Shown: piece after piece, positions 38,147 through 46,439 of the stretch
Position numbering within the stretch: the stretch's first letter is position 1
Layout of the letters: each line of letters opens with the position of its first letter
Source: an uncultured Planctomycetaceae bacterium
GTDB lineage: Bacteria > Planctomycetota > Planctomycetia > Pirellulales > Pirellulaceae
Length of the DNA stretch: 48,541 nucleotides
NCBI GenBank assembly: GCA_903927685.1
Contig: CAIYOB010001614.1
Coordinates: forward strand, 1-48,541
Direction of reading: 5' to 3'
The notes under the pieces: model-generated
Databases searched by the model: none
What the model was told of the DNA's origin: nothing
What the model saw: the letters and a program-made list of their open reading frames with translations, nothing else
Position numbers and translations under genes: made by a program

Positions 38147-38899
38147 ATGACGGACGCTTGTATCAAGCCGCTCCCGCGGAGCACGCCTTCGCTGGTCCGC
38201 GATTACCGCGCGGGGTGGGCGATTTCGCTGCTGGTCCACGCGGCGCTGGCCGTCGCACTGGCGGCTGGGACGTACCGGCCTTGGTGGCCCGCGGACGGGA
38301 GACCACGTACGGCGCTGGCGATCGAAGCCACGCTGGCCGCCGGCGAGCCCGCCGAGGCCCCCGCGCCCGAGGTGCGGATCGCAGACGCTCCGTCGGAGGT
38401 GACCGCAGACCTGGTGCGGACTCGGCTGGATCAAGCTGTCGCGGAAGCGGAATCGTTGAGCCAGGCCGACCAGTTGGCGAGGTTGGACGCGTTGTCCGAG
38501 CGGCTGACGCAGGTTGCCGACGGCAGTTCGATCCAGGCCCTGTCCGGAGCCATGCAATCGCTCCTGAGCACCCAACCGCGAGCGACTCGGCCCGCGGAGG
38601 ACCGGCCGCCGGGGGAATTCGATTTCGAAACGGCGCAATTCCACGACATCCAGCGTCTGCCGAAAGAGCCGGACGGATTTCGCTACGTGACCGTCCTGCT
38701 GGATGCCGCCGGCCGAACGATGGAGGTCGAGGTCAGCGAGTTGGAGGGCCGGCCGATCTACGAGACAATGCAGCGGATCAAGGCCAATCCGCTGCTGGAA
38801 CAGGTCTATCGCCAGATCGTGATGCCGTTGCTGGACCAGCTGACGGCCGGTGTCAAGCAAGCTCATGCCGCCAAGGCCGGCAACTTGCCCAAGCCCTAG
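38147..38899 (+). CDS. Single-helix inner-membrane protein, TonB-like layout
   Basis: A 250-residue protein. One transmembrane helix (WAISLLVHAALAVALAAG, about residues 25-42) after a short basic tail is followed by a periplasmic-type region with a Glu/Ala/Gln-rich helical stretch and a small beta/alpha domain (YVTVLLDAAGRTMEVEVSEL). The topology is like TonB or a biopolymer-transport adaptor, but I see no typical Pro-rich spacer and the C-terminal sequence does not clearly match TonB_C. Its role is unknown. Its stop codon TAG overlaps the stop of the convergent outer-membrane gene in one CTAG tetranucleotide. Confidence 0.6.
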   Translation: MTDACIKPLPRSTPSLVRDYRAGWAISLLVHAALAVALAAGTYRPWWPADGRPRTALAIEATLAAGEPAEAPAPEVRIADAPSEVTADLVRTRLDQAVAEAESLSQADQLARLDALSERLTQVADGSSIQALSGAMQSLLSTQPRATRPAEDRPPGEFDFETAQFHDIQRLPKEPDGFRYVTVLLDAAGRTMEVEVSELEGRPIYETMQRIKANPLLEQVYRQIVMPLLDQLTAGVKQAHAAKAGNLPKP

Positions 38900-39936
38900 A
38901 ATGTCACCACGCCTCGCGCCAGCACGGTGGCGTCCGGGTAGAAGAACTGCTGGGTCAACCCGAATTCGATTTCCCGCTCGAACACGTATCCGGTCTCGAG
39001 GCGGAAACCGGCACCGCCGTCGCGGACCTGTTCCCACCCCAGCATGATCCGCCAGTCCTTCAAGATCAGCACGTCCGCCTCGTCGGCGGCATCCACGATC
39101 GACCAGCTGTTGCCCCCGAAGCCGGCGGACAGATAGACCCAATTCTCGAACCCGGGGCCACACTTCAACCGCTTGGCCAGTTTGGCCTGGGGAAACACCA
39201 GGTCCAAGGTCAGCTCGTCGGTGGGCTTCCAGACCACGCCCGCCGCCGGGATCAGCTTGGTATGGTAGCGGTTGATGTACAGCACGCCCAGAACCAGTTG
39301 CAGCCGGTCGGGCGTCCAGTCGTAACGGACAATCCCGCGGCCCGTCAGCCGGAACCCGTCGTCGTCGCCGGCGAAGTCGCTGTAGCAGCCCGCCCCGACC
39401 GACAGGATGCCCTGCAGACGCGGACTCAGACGCGGCAGCCAGATCAGGTCCAGGTAGGTGGCGTACAGCGTCGCCGGCAGCTCGGCGTAAACGGGGCTGT
39501 CGGGAAACTGAACATCCAGTGTGGGCACGATCACCAGCGGCATTTCGGTCGTCGGCGCGGGCAGGGCAAAGGCGGCGAACAACTCGGTTTCGAGGATCCC
39601 CAGCCCGTCGCTGCCGTCCGGAATGACCTCGGTCGCCGTAAAGGACAGTTTCTGAAAGAAGCCGTCCTTGTGTGTCGCCAGCGGCGGGGTCTCCGGCGGC
39701 AGCACGTCCTCCGGCATCCGGTACTCTTGCGGATCGCTGGCGAGCCGCGCCGGCGGCCCGACCGTCGTCGGCCAGGCCAGCGGCGACTCGGTTGTCGTCG
39801 GCCAGGGCAGCGGCGACTCGGTCGCATCCACCGGCGGCAACTGGCGGATGATGTCCGGCTGTTCGCTGTGGCCGAAACGGCTTGTGATTAGAACGGCGAG
39901 CACCGCCAACACGGCAACCCGCCCGCAAGTTCTCAT
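38896..39936 (-). CDS. Outer-membrane beta-barrel protein, DUF6268-like (copy 1)
   Basis: A 346-residue protein with a signal peptide (VAVLAVLAVLITSRFGHS). A Pro/Thr-rich linker contains a 10-residue tandem repeat. The rest is a run of alternating polar/hydrophobic strands ending in VVTF, the terminal aromatic residue usual for barrels assembled by BamA. The strand pattern (GVLYINRYHTKLIPAAGVVW, LDLVFPQAKLAKRLKCG, VYLSAGFGG) matches the neighbour at 40045-41358, so the two are paralogues of a planctomycete barrel family I read as DUF6268. The start at 39936 gives a normal signal; upstream residues add a polar stretch. Function unknown. Confidence 0.75.
   Translation of the reverse strand: MRTCGRVAVLAVLAVLITSRFGHSEQPDIIRQLPPVDATESPLPWPTTTESPLAWPTTVGPPARLASDPQEYRMPEDVLPPETPPLATHKDGFFQKLSFTATEVIPDGSDGLGILETELFAAFALPAPTTEMPLVIVPTLDVQFPDSPVYAELPATLYATYLDLIWLPRLSPRLQGILSVGAGCYSDFAGDDDGFRLTGRGIVRYDWTPDRLQLVLGVLYINRYHTKLIPAAGVVWKPTDELTLDLVFPQAKLAKRLKCGPGFENWVYLSAGFGGNSWSIVDAADEADVLILKDWRIMLGWEQVRDGGAGFRLETGYVFEREIEFGLTQQFFYPDATVLARGVVTF
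39764..39823 (-). repeat. 30-bp coding tandem repeat
   Basis: Two adjacent 30-base units differing at two positions (39764-39793 and 39794-39823) lie inside the barrel gene. They encode successive TESPL-x-WPT units in the Pro/Thr linker after the signal peptide. Confidence 0.7.
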
Positions 39937-40044
39937 GGGGTCGGCCTCGTTCGCTCGCTCTGCGACCGGGATCCGCGTCTCGCCCGGACACTCCGACGAG
40001 TTCCGCACACCTGGCGTCATCGCGTCACCCGCCTGTCGCCGCCG

Positions 40045-41358
40045 TTAGAAGGTAAAGCCGCCGCGCAGCATCCAGGTATCGTTCAGCGAGTACGTTTGGA
40101 CCGGCACAACCAGGACCATTTCGCGATTCCAGACGTAGCCGACTTCGAAAAACAGCCCCTTCTGCCCGACACTGGAATTCGCCGGCGAGCCCAATTCGAA
40201 GCCGATCGTCACCCGAATGTCGTTGATGTCCATCAGCGTGCGGGCGGTAGCAAAGTCCGTGGTGTCAGCCGTGTCGAGATCGGGATACGCCAGATCCACC
40301 GACCAGACTCCGCCACCGTACTCGCCCGCCACGTACCACCAGAGATCCCGCGTGCCCAGGGTCGTCAGGTACTGGGACAGTTTCGGTTGCGGAAAGAAAA
40401 TGTCCCACTTCCGCTTGGGGTTCGGCGTCCAGGTGATGCCGCCGGCCGGCAGCAGCTTGATATCCGCCCGATTGATGTACGACACGCCGGCTTTCAAGGC
40501 CATCGTGGGCGTCAAGTTGTACCGCAACAGGGCCAAGCCCATCGGCCGGATCGCTTCCGAGTCGACGGTGTCAAAGTCGGTGTAGACACCGATCCGGCCG
40601 CCCAGTTCCGCTCCAAAGGCGCGGTCCGGACTCGATCGCCAGCCGATGTCGAGAAACGCACTATAGGCATCGGGAGGCAGCTGGGGAAAGAACTGGGCGA
40701 CGCCCCCGGCGTCCGGCCAGGTGCCAAACGGCCCACTCCACGCGTGATAACCGAAGCCCGGCGACAGGAACCACGGCTGGCCCGTCCAGAGGAAGTTGGG
40801 AAAGGCGATGGTTGTGGTGGCAAAGGTGTCGTTGATCCGCATGTCTCCCGGCGACGCGCTGTCGCCGAACAGAAAATCGTCGGTCAGATGGATGTTCTGC
40901 AAGAACTTCAGCGGACCGCTGGTCGGAAAGCCGGTGGCTGGCTGGCCGGGCCCCTGCAACCCGAACGGAAACAGGGCCGGCGGACTGGTCGTGCCAAATC
41001 CGGCAGTCGGCGGGGCCCCGTAGGGCTGGGCGCCGGGCGACGGCAGACTGTACGGTTGGGAATACGCCGGCGGAGGCGTGCCGAACGACGACGACGGCGG
41101 CGGCGGACTGGTCAACAGCGGCGGGACGCCGAACGAGGCCCCCGGCTGCGTCGAATAGGGATCGTAGGTGGGAGCCTGCAAGGTCGAGGCGGGAGGCGTC
41201 GTGGGAGCAATCGGCGCCAGGCTGGGAGGCGTCGAGGCCGCCGGGGCCCCCGTCGTCCCAGTGCCAAAGGGCTGTTGCCCTGAGGCCGCCGCAACGGTCA
41301 GCAGCCACAGGATGAGCCACCCCGGACCGCACGGATTTCTGCCAGATTTTGTTGCCAC
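40045..41358 (-). CDS. Outer-membrane beta-barrel protein, DUF6268-like (copy 2)
   Basis: A 437-residue paralogue of the preceding barrel, starting with GTG. A signal (WLILWLLTVAAASG) is followed by about 120 residues of Pro, Ser, Thr and Gly-rich linker, then barrel strands (LLPAGGITWTPNPKRKWDIF, FFPQPKLSQYL) that align with copy 1, ending in GGFTF. The pattern YINRADIKLLPAGG mirrors YINRYHTKLIPAAG in copy 1. A 108-bp gap and matching strand suggest tandem duplication, with the long linker as later divergence. Likely a porin or adhesin-like surface protein; no ligand can be inferred. Confidence 0.73.
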   Translation of the reverse strand: MATKSGRNPCGPGWLILWLLTVAAASGQQPFGTGTTGAPAASTPPSLAPIAPTTPPASTLQAPTYDPYSTQPGASFGVPPLLTSPPPPSSSFGTPPPAYSQPYSLPSPGAQPYGAPPTAGFGTTSPPALFPFGLQGPGQPATGFPTSGPLKFLQNIHLTDDFLFGDSASPGDMRINDTFATTTIAFPNFLWTGQPWFLSPGFGYHAWSGPFGTWPDAGGVAQFFPQLPPDAYSAFLDIGWRSSPDRAFGAELGGRIGVYTDFDTVDSEAIRPMGLALLRYNLTPTMALKAGVSYINRADIKLLPAGGITWTPNPKRKWDIFFPQPKLSQYLTTLGTRDLWWYVAGEYGGGVWSVDLAYPDLDTADTTDFATARTLMDINDIRVTIGFELGSPANSSVGQKGLFFEVGYVWNREMVLVVPVQTYSLNDTWMLRGGFTF

Positions 41359-41545
41359 GGATTCAAGCCACCCGGTACGAATTGACGATCTTATTCCAAT
41401 TTCGAAGGGGTTGGTTAAGTATCACGGCCTCCCCGGCAGGTCAAGAGCGATTTCGGGCCTTTTGCCCTGCGCAGGCGGAACGGGTGAGCTGGGGGAGTTG
41501 GGGGAGAGTCCGGAGTGACTGCAAGCGGCGCGAACGTCGGACGCG

Positions 41546-42349
41546 TCATGCCGCCTTGGCCAAATCCGCTGACGGGCGCTCGGCTTTCTTGCTGCCGTAG
41601 GTGTCGACGTTCGACACGTCCAGGTTCTCACTGAACACTTCCCCGGGCAGGATCCAGATTTCCCCGTGCCCATCCTCCTGTTGGGTCCGCACGCTGTGAT
41701 GCCGCACCAACTCGAGGATCGACAGGAACACGCCGATCATCGCCGTCTTGTGCATGCCCGGACAGAATAACTGCGAGAAGGCCGCTCGCCGGTCCGCAAC
41801 CAAACGCTGGTGGATCCGCTGCATGTAGACGTGGATAGGCGTATCGTCGTACACGATACTGGGGGCGTGCGTCACGCGGCTGTCCCGCACGACGCGGCCA
41901 AAGGCGCTGACCAGATCCCACAGCTCGACTTCCTGGATCGGCTGGCCCGCCGGATCGATGCGCCGCGGCGGCAGATCATTGGCCAGCCGCGGAAGATGTT
42001 CCTGCCAAGCCCGTCCCTGCTCTTCCAGCAGACTGGCCGCATCGCGGAACGTCTTGTACTCCAGCAGCCGTTCGACCAGCTCCTCGCGCGAATCCTCGAC
42101 TTCCTCCTCTTCTTCCTCACCCACAGGCAAAGCCATCCGGGACTTGATCTCCAGCAGCGTGCTGGCCATCTCGATGAACTCGCCGACCGCGTTGACGTCC
42201 AGTTCCCGGAGGACTTCCAAGTGCTCCAGGAACTGCTGCGTGATCGTGGCCACCGGAATGTCCAAGATCTCCAACTCGTGCTTCCGTACCAGGTACAGCA
42301 GCAAGTCCAGAGGACCGCGGAAGATGTCCAGGGCAACCCGAAAACTCAT
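41546..42349 (-). CDS. scpA: Segregation and condensation protein A (kleisin)
   Basis: A 267-residue kleisin that bridges SMC heads with ScpB in chromosome condensation. The N-terminal half carries the family pattern DIFRGPLDLLLYLVRKHELE, then ITQQFLEHLEVLRELDVN and FIEMASTLLEIKSRMALP, with an acidic stretch (EEEEEVED) after it. The C-terminal part has the winged-helix-like region (VFLSILELVRHH) but continues 60 residues past it, longer than usual. No scpB or smc gene lies in the window. No RBS is visible, but the start matches the family. Confidence 0.9.
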   Translation of the reverse strand: MSFRVALDIFRGPLDLLLYLVRKHELEILDIPVATITQQFLEHLEVLRELDVNAVGEFIEMASTLLEIKSRMALPVGEEEEEEVEDSREELVERLLEYKTFRDAASLLEEQGRAWQEHLPRLANDLPPRRIDPAGQPIQEVELWDLVSAFGRVVRDSRVTHAPSIVYDDTPIHVYMQRIHQRLVADRRAAFSQLFCPGMHKTAMIGVFLSILELVRHHSVRTQQEDGHGEIWILPGEVFSENLDVSNVDTYGSKKAERPSADLAKAA

Positions 42350-42803
42350 GAGCGTCGCGGATTCGATGCTAGCATAGCAGGCTGGTAAACTGGTCTCAAG
42401 TGCGCGCCAGCGTGGATAGTACCCATCGTCGTCGGTTCACGCGAGGCGAATTCTCCGACGATCATGCCGGGATCGTGCCGGTCGCCGCGTGGCTCTCGAC
42501 GGTCATGCTCAGCGGCCCAAAGTTACAGCTGCGCCGAGGCGTCGGCCGGCACGTAGGGAATCCAGGTGCGATCGCGCAACGGCACCAGCGGAGCCCGGGT
42601 CGCGGCCTGACCGAAGCCCCGCTCGACCGCCTGCCGCATCAGCTCGGCGGCCTACTGGAATTCCGCACCGCTGGTGAGCAGCTCGTGGCGAGTCCTCACC
42701 CCCCTGAACTGCCACATGAGCGTAAGCCAGAAGAGTCCGCAGGTACTTCGCCCCCCCCATGACATCGAGGCTGTATCGATCGTCGATCCCGATTGATCGT
42801 CGA
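42350..42803. other. Intergenic region with a decayed ORF
   Basis: 454 bases between scpA and the beta-helix gene. A minus-strand 65-codon ORF with one internal TAG lies at 42523-42717. The remainder has no recognisable gene, repeat or terminator. Confidence 0.45.
42523..42717 (-). pseudogene. Possible decayed ORF with one in-frame stop
   Basis: From ATG 42717, the frame reads 21 residues (MWQFRGVRTRHELLTSGAEFQ), then TAG, then 42 more residues ending PLRDRTWIPYVPADASAQL. The C-terminal part reads like the end of a genuine protein. Changing the TAG to CAG would restore one chain, so a single substitution may have broken it. No RBS is visible and I do not recognise the family; a chance ORF remains possible. 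Confidence 0.3.
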
Positions 42804-44891
42804 TCAATTAGCTCGCTTGCGCTCAGGAGCAACCGCGTCGCACAGCCGGTGATCATCCCCGCTCGGCCCGATCTGCTCGAACGGAATCGGCTCGAAGCCG
42901 GGCACTTTCTGCCAGACCGCGGGCAGTTTGGCGAGCTGCAATCCCGCCGACGCGTCCGCCTCGAACAAGTCCGGAATCTCGGCCAGCGACAACTCGACGT
43001 TGTTCGCCCGATCGAGCCAACTCGGGTCGACCTCCTTGCGGATATCAAACGGTTTCTGGCAGCCCAGGAAGAGGTTCCCGTGCATCGAGTTGCCCAGCGG
43101 CTGGACGGGGTTCTCGTCCATAATCGTGGCCAGCCGCGGGTACCGCTCCTTCCACAGCGGCGACTGGTAGCCCAGCGCCTCGCACTTGGCCAGCAGGTTC
43201 CACGAGTCGGTCCGGTCGAACACGATCCCGCGCGGTCCGCGGCCGTCGACGTGAATGCCGATCGGCTGGTCAATGAAGAGATTGCCGCGGAACACGTTGT
43301 CTCGGCCGCCGCCCAGCAGCACGCCGCGGTTGCCACAGCGGTAGGTGATATTGCCCACCACCGTCTCGCCGCTGTCGCAATCGTCCAGATAAATCGCCTG
43401 GGCGCCGCTGCCGCCTTTGACCGCCACGTCGTGGATGTAGTTCCAGCGGACCACGGTCCCCCGGCTGGCCCAATCGCGGCCCGTGTAAAACACACCGACG
43501 TCGGCATAGTGGATACACATGCTGTGCGCTTCGTTCAGTTCCAGCACGTGCTCGTTGCCACCATAGGCGACGGCGCCGGTCGGGCCGTGATGGAACAAGT
43601 TGTTCGCCAAGCGGTTTCCGCAGCCGTTCACGAGCGCACACCGCCCGCCTTCCCAGTTCAGCCGGCCGACGTGATGAATGTGGCAGTGTTCGATCGAGCA
43701 TTGCCCGGGCGTCAACGTCGGACGATCCCCGCCACTGATGCTGATCCCCGACGAGCCGACCTCGGTGACCTCACAGCCGACCGCTGCCATGTGCGAGCCG
43801 CTCAGCGAAATCCCGCTGCGGCCCAGGTTGCGGACCAGGCAGTTCTCGACGCGGCAGTGCCGGCCGTTGCGCATCACAATCCCCGCGTCGCAGCTGTTTT
43901 CGATCGTCAGATCGCGGAGCGTCAGATAGGCCGACCCGTCAACTCGCACCAGCGGCTGTTGGCACAGGGTCAGCCGGACGGGCGACTGGGCCAGGTCCCC
44001 CGGCGGCCAAAGGTACAGGCGGTTCTGTTGCCGATCCAGGTAGTATTCGCCCGGCTGGTCGAGTTCCTCGAACACGTGCAGCGCGTAGAAGGGGTGCTTC
44101 GAGTCCTTGCGCCACGGCGAGCCGACGCCGTAGGCGTGCTTGGCCGCCAGCCGCAACTCGCCGCTGGCCGGATCGTACGAGGCGGCTTGCAGGACCTCGT
44201 CGCTCCACTCGTAACACCAGAACCCGTGCAGCCAGACGCCGCGGCCGAAATCCCACAGCTTGGCCCGCTCGCCGGGGAATGCAAACGAACCGGGCCGGTA
44301 CACGGTCCGCGACACCCAATGCGTCACGCCCGAAGCTCCGGAATCGAGCACCTTGTCGAACTCGACGAACCCCTCGTTCGGCCAGCGGGCGGACTGCAGC
44401 AGCCGGTCGCCGCAGAGGACTTCCTCCAGGCCGTGGTCGCGATGCTTGTCCGGCAGCGGCCTCAGCGGCGGAAAGCCCTGCGACGGCAGTTCGGCGACCA
44501 GGACGTGCTGTTTCGCTTCCGCCGAGATCAGCGTCCGGGCCTCGTCGGCCGTGATCGCGCGAAAGCCGTCCACCTGCCGCGCGCCGGTCAGCCGGACCCG
44601 GCCCGGTTCGGTGCCGCGGAACGTCAACGGCTGGTCCGCCGTGCCCGCGTGCCGGGCGTCGAACGCGACGCCCTGCTCCAGGTAGTACTCACCCGGCCCG
44701 ATCCAGATTGTCCCCGGCCCCGCCCCACGCAACGCCTCGACCGCCTTGGCGACGCTCGCCCACGGCTGGTCTTTGGTCCCCGGATTGGCGTCACTCCCAT
44801 CCTGGGCGACATAGACGTCACGTGCCGCTGCGGCCAGCGGCGCGCCCAGCAAAACGCAGATGGCAGCCAGTTGGCAGACCGTTCGTCGCAT
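42804..44891 (-). CDS. Secreted right-handed beta-helix protein (DUF1565-like start)
   Basis: A 695-residue protein with a signal peptide (AAICVLLGAPLAAAA). The mature start, DVYVAQDGSDANPGTKDQPW, then GPGTIWIGPGEYYL, is typical of DUF1565-type secreted beta-helix proteins. Repeated rungs follow (CRVENCLVRNLGRSGISLSG, CSIEHCHIHHVG, CGNRLANNLFHHG, NVFRGNLFIDQP), each with Asn or Cys ladder positions. Pectate-lyase-like or alginate-lyase-like activity is possible, but no catalytic set was identified. ATG 44891 is chosen over an in-frame start 54 bases upstream because AAGGAG precedes it. It differs in N-terminal architecture from the beta-helix gene at 24424. Confidence 0.8.
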   Translation of the reverse strand: MRRTVCQLAAICVLLGAPLAAAARDVYVAQDGSDANPGTKDQPWASVAKAVEALRGAGPGTIWIGPGEYYLEQGVAFDARHAGTADQPLTFRGTEPGRVRLTGARQVDGFRAITADEARTLISAEAKQHVLVAELPSQGFPPLRPLPDKHRDHGLEEVLCGDRLLQSARWPNEGFVEFDKVLDSGASGVTHWVSRTVYRPGSFAFPGERAKLWDFGRGVWLHGFWCYEWSDEVLQAASYDPASGELRLAAKHAYGVGSPWRKDSKHPFYALHVFEELDQPGEYYLDRQQNRLYLWPPGDLAQSPVRLTLCQQPLVRVDGSAYLTLRDLTIENSCDAGIVMRNGRHCRVENCLVRNLGRSGISLSGSHMAAVGCEVTEVGSSGISISGGDRPTLTPGQCSIEHCHIHHVGRLNWEGGRCALVNGCGNRLANNLFHHGPTGAVAYGGNEHVLELNEAHSMCIHYADVGVFYTGRDWASRGTVVRWNYIHDVAVKGGSGAQAIYLDDCDSGETVVGNITYRCGNRGVLLGGGRDNVFRGNLFIDQPIGIHVDGRGPRGIVFDRTDSWNLLAKCEALGYQSPLWKERYPRLATIMDENPVQPLGNSMHGNLFLGCQKPFDIRKEVDPSWLDRANNVELSLAEIPDLFEADASAGLQLAKLPAVWQKVPGFEPIPFEQIGPSGDDHRLCDAVAPERKRAN

Positions 44892-45098
44892 GGCGAGGCT
44901 CCTTCGGGTGGGACCGTCGAGAGTGGCTGGTGGATTCGAGCACACAGGTCAACCCGCCACTGTAACCCGCCGCAAGCTCGGCTGGCAAGCAGGCGAAACG
45001 AGGCTTAACTTGTTGGTGCCGCAGATTCGCCGCTGGAAGCACAGAAGACACCAAGAGGCGCGGAGCAAGAACCGCAAACCGTGCCGCCCGAGTAAAAG

Positions 45099-45192
45099 AA
45101 AAAACCGGGGGCCTGTAACGCGCCAAGACTGCTGGCGTGCAGAATGGTCAGGGGCAAGGCAACCACTCGGCATGAACGTCGTCACAGGCCCC
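45099..45192 (-). ncRNA. Structured RNA or attenuator upstream of the beta-helix gene
   Basis: Read on the minus strand, GGGGCCTGT (from 45192) pairs with ACAGGCCCC (to 45108) as a 9-bp closing stem, extended by 3 bp past one mismatch. Inside are a CGCCA/TGGCG hairpin and a second arm pairing TGGT with ACCA and TGC with GCA. The closing stem is followed by GG and six T residues at 45104-45099, so the whole can act as a terminator. It lies 208 nt before the ATG of the beta-helix gene on the same strand. A leader attenuator, a small RNA or a plain terminator are all possible; it matches no RNA family I know. It is not SRP RNA: the GGAA tetraloop region is absent. Confidence 0.4.
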
Positions 45193-45484
45193 ACGGCTTA
45201 ACTTGCTTCGGATTGAAGATCCGATCGCTTAACATCTCTCGTTCAAAAGCACTCGCCGTGCCAAATCGCTCGCTCCGCTCGAATGTGACTCGAAAGAACT
45301 AACGGAACACATTGGCAGGAAAGTGTTTGCGTCATACTCTGAAAAGTTGTTGTCATCTTCAGCCGGCCAAAACGCTGGTCTACGGATGCCGGACGGGGCT
45401 CGCGGCCGCAGCGTTTCGCTACAGGTGGCTGGGCGAACGTACCACAATGCTGCAATTCGAACCGATTCTTGGCGGCAACCGTAG

Positions 45485-45513
45485 TTACGAATACCGTCCG
45501 TTGCAGCTATACT
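45485..45513 (+). promoter_or_regulatory. Candidate promoter for kdsA
   Basis: TTACGA (45485-45490) and TATACT (45508-45513), 17 nt apart. The -10 matches 5/6 and the -35 3/6. The expected start near 45520 gives a leader of about 74 nt before the TTG start at 45594. Confidence 0.4.
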
Positions 45514-45593
45514 CCCGTCACAGGCCGCGTGCGGCTTTCGCGCCGGGCTGGCCGCGAATGACCTGCTCGGCTTCCCCGTGAGGAGAGGAAGAT

Positions 45594-46439
45594 TTGCCCA
45601 ACAACCCTGCGAGGATCGGACCTTATCGCTGCGGCGACGGACAAGCCCTGCTGCTGATCGCCGGTCCGTGCGTGATGGAAAACGAGACGTTGACGCTGGC
45701 GATCGCCGAGCGGTTGCGGCAGATCACGGCCGCCCTGCCCGTACAGTTGGTGTTCAAAGCCTCGTTCGACAAAGCCAATCGCACCAGCGGCGACTCGTTC
45801 CGCGGGCTGGGCCTGGACGAGGGTCTGCGAATCCTGGAACGGGTCAAGTCGCGCTGCGGGGTGCCGGTGACGACGGACATTCACGAGTCGCACCAAGCCG
45901 CACCGGTCGCCGACGTCTGCGATCTGGTCCAGATCCCGGCCTTTCTCGCCCGTCAGACGGACCTGCTGGTGGCCGCCGCGGGCACGGGCCGCGCTGTGCA
46001 TGTCAAGAAAGGCCAGTTCCTTGCTCCCTGGGACATGCAACACGTGGTCGGCAAGTTGTCGGCGGCCGGTTGCGAGAATATCCTGCTGGGCGAGCGAGGC
46101 ACGTTTTTCGGTTACGGCCGGCTGGTCAACGACATGAAAGCGTTGCCGCAGATGCGAGCCCTCGGGACGCCCGTGGTGTTTGACGCGACGCACAGCGTCC
46201 AGGAGCCTGGCGGACTGGGCGCCGCGACCGGCGGCAACCGGGCGTTGGTCGAACCGCTGGCCCGCGCGGCTGTCGCGATCGGCGTCGACGGCCTGTTCTT
46301 CGAGACGCACCCGGACCCCGACCGCTCGCCCAGCGACGGCCCGAACATGATCCCACTCGACCAATTCGCCGGCGTATTGCAGCGTCTGCTGCGACTGCGC
46401 GCGGTGGTCGAGGAAATCCAAAGCAGCATCGCCCGATGA
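45594..46439 (+). CDS. kdsA: 3-deoxy-D-manno-octulosonate 8-phosphate synthase
   Basis: A 281-residue enzyme that condenses phosphoenolpyruvate with arabinose 5-phosphate to give KDO 8-phosphate for lipopolysaccharide. Motifs are [52 protein letters not shown] and [18 protein letters not shown], all close to bacterial KdsA. The start is TTG, chosen because AGGAGAGG lies at good spacing (about 6 nt) and no ATG or GTG fits the N-terminus. Its stop overlaps the next start in ATGA, so translation is probably coupled. Its presence implies a KDO-containing outer-membrane glycolipid. Confidence 0.95.
   Translation: MPNNPARIGPYRCGDGQALLLIAGPCVMENETLTLAIAERLRQITAALPVQLVFKASFDKANRTSGDSFRGLGLDEGLRILERVKSRCGVPVTTDIHESHQAAPVADVCDLVQIPAFLARQTDLLVAAAGTGRAVHVKKGQFLAPWDMQHVVGKLSAAGCENILLGERGTFFGYGRLVNDMKALPQMRALGTPVVFDATHSVQEPGGLGAATGGNRALVEPLARAAVAIGVDGLFFETHPDPDRSPSDGPNMIPLDQFAGVLQRLLRLRAVVEEIQSSIAR

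Larger units (their letters stand above)
44892..45593. other. Divergent intergenic region with structured element
   Basis: 702 bases between the beta-helix gene (minus) and kdsA (plus). It holds a structured element with a T-run on the minus strand (45099-45192), an adjacent small hairpin (CGGAT/ATCCG near 45209-45223) and a kdsA promoter candidate. Bases 44892-45098 and 45224-45484 show no gene or known RNA. Confidence 0.5.

Noticed and set aside
45099..45192. Signal recognition particle RNA or a tRNA
   Set aside because: GGTCAGG on one strand recalls SRP RNA, and GCCGAGTGGTT on the other recalls tRNA-Ser. But the SRP GGAA loop and AGCAG side are missing, and no T-loop TTCGA or anticodon arm is present.
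45108..45192. Integron attC site
   Set aside because: The nested palindrome has no RYYYAAC/GTTRRRY core at its ends, and there is no integrase or gene-cassette array.
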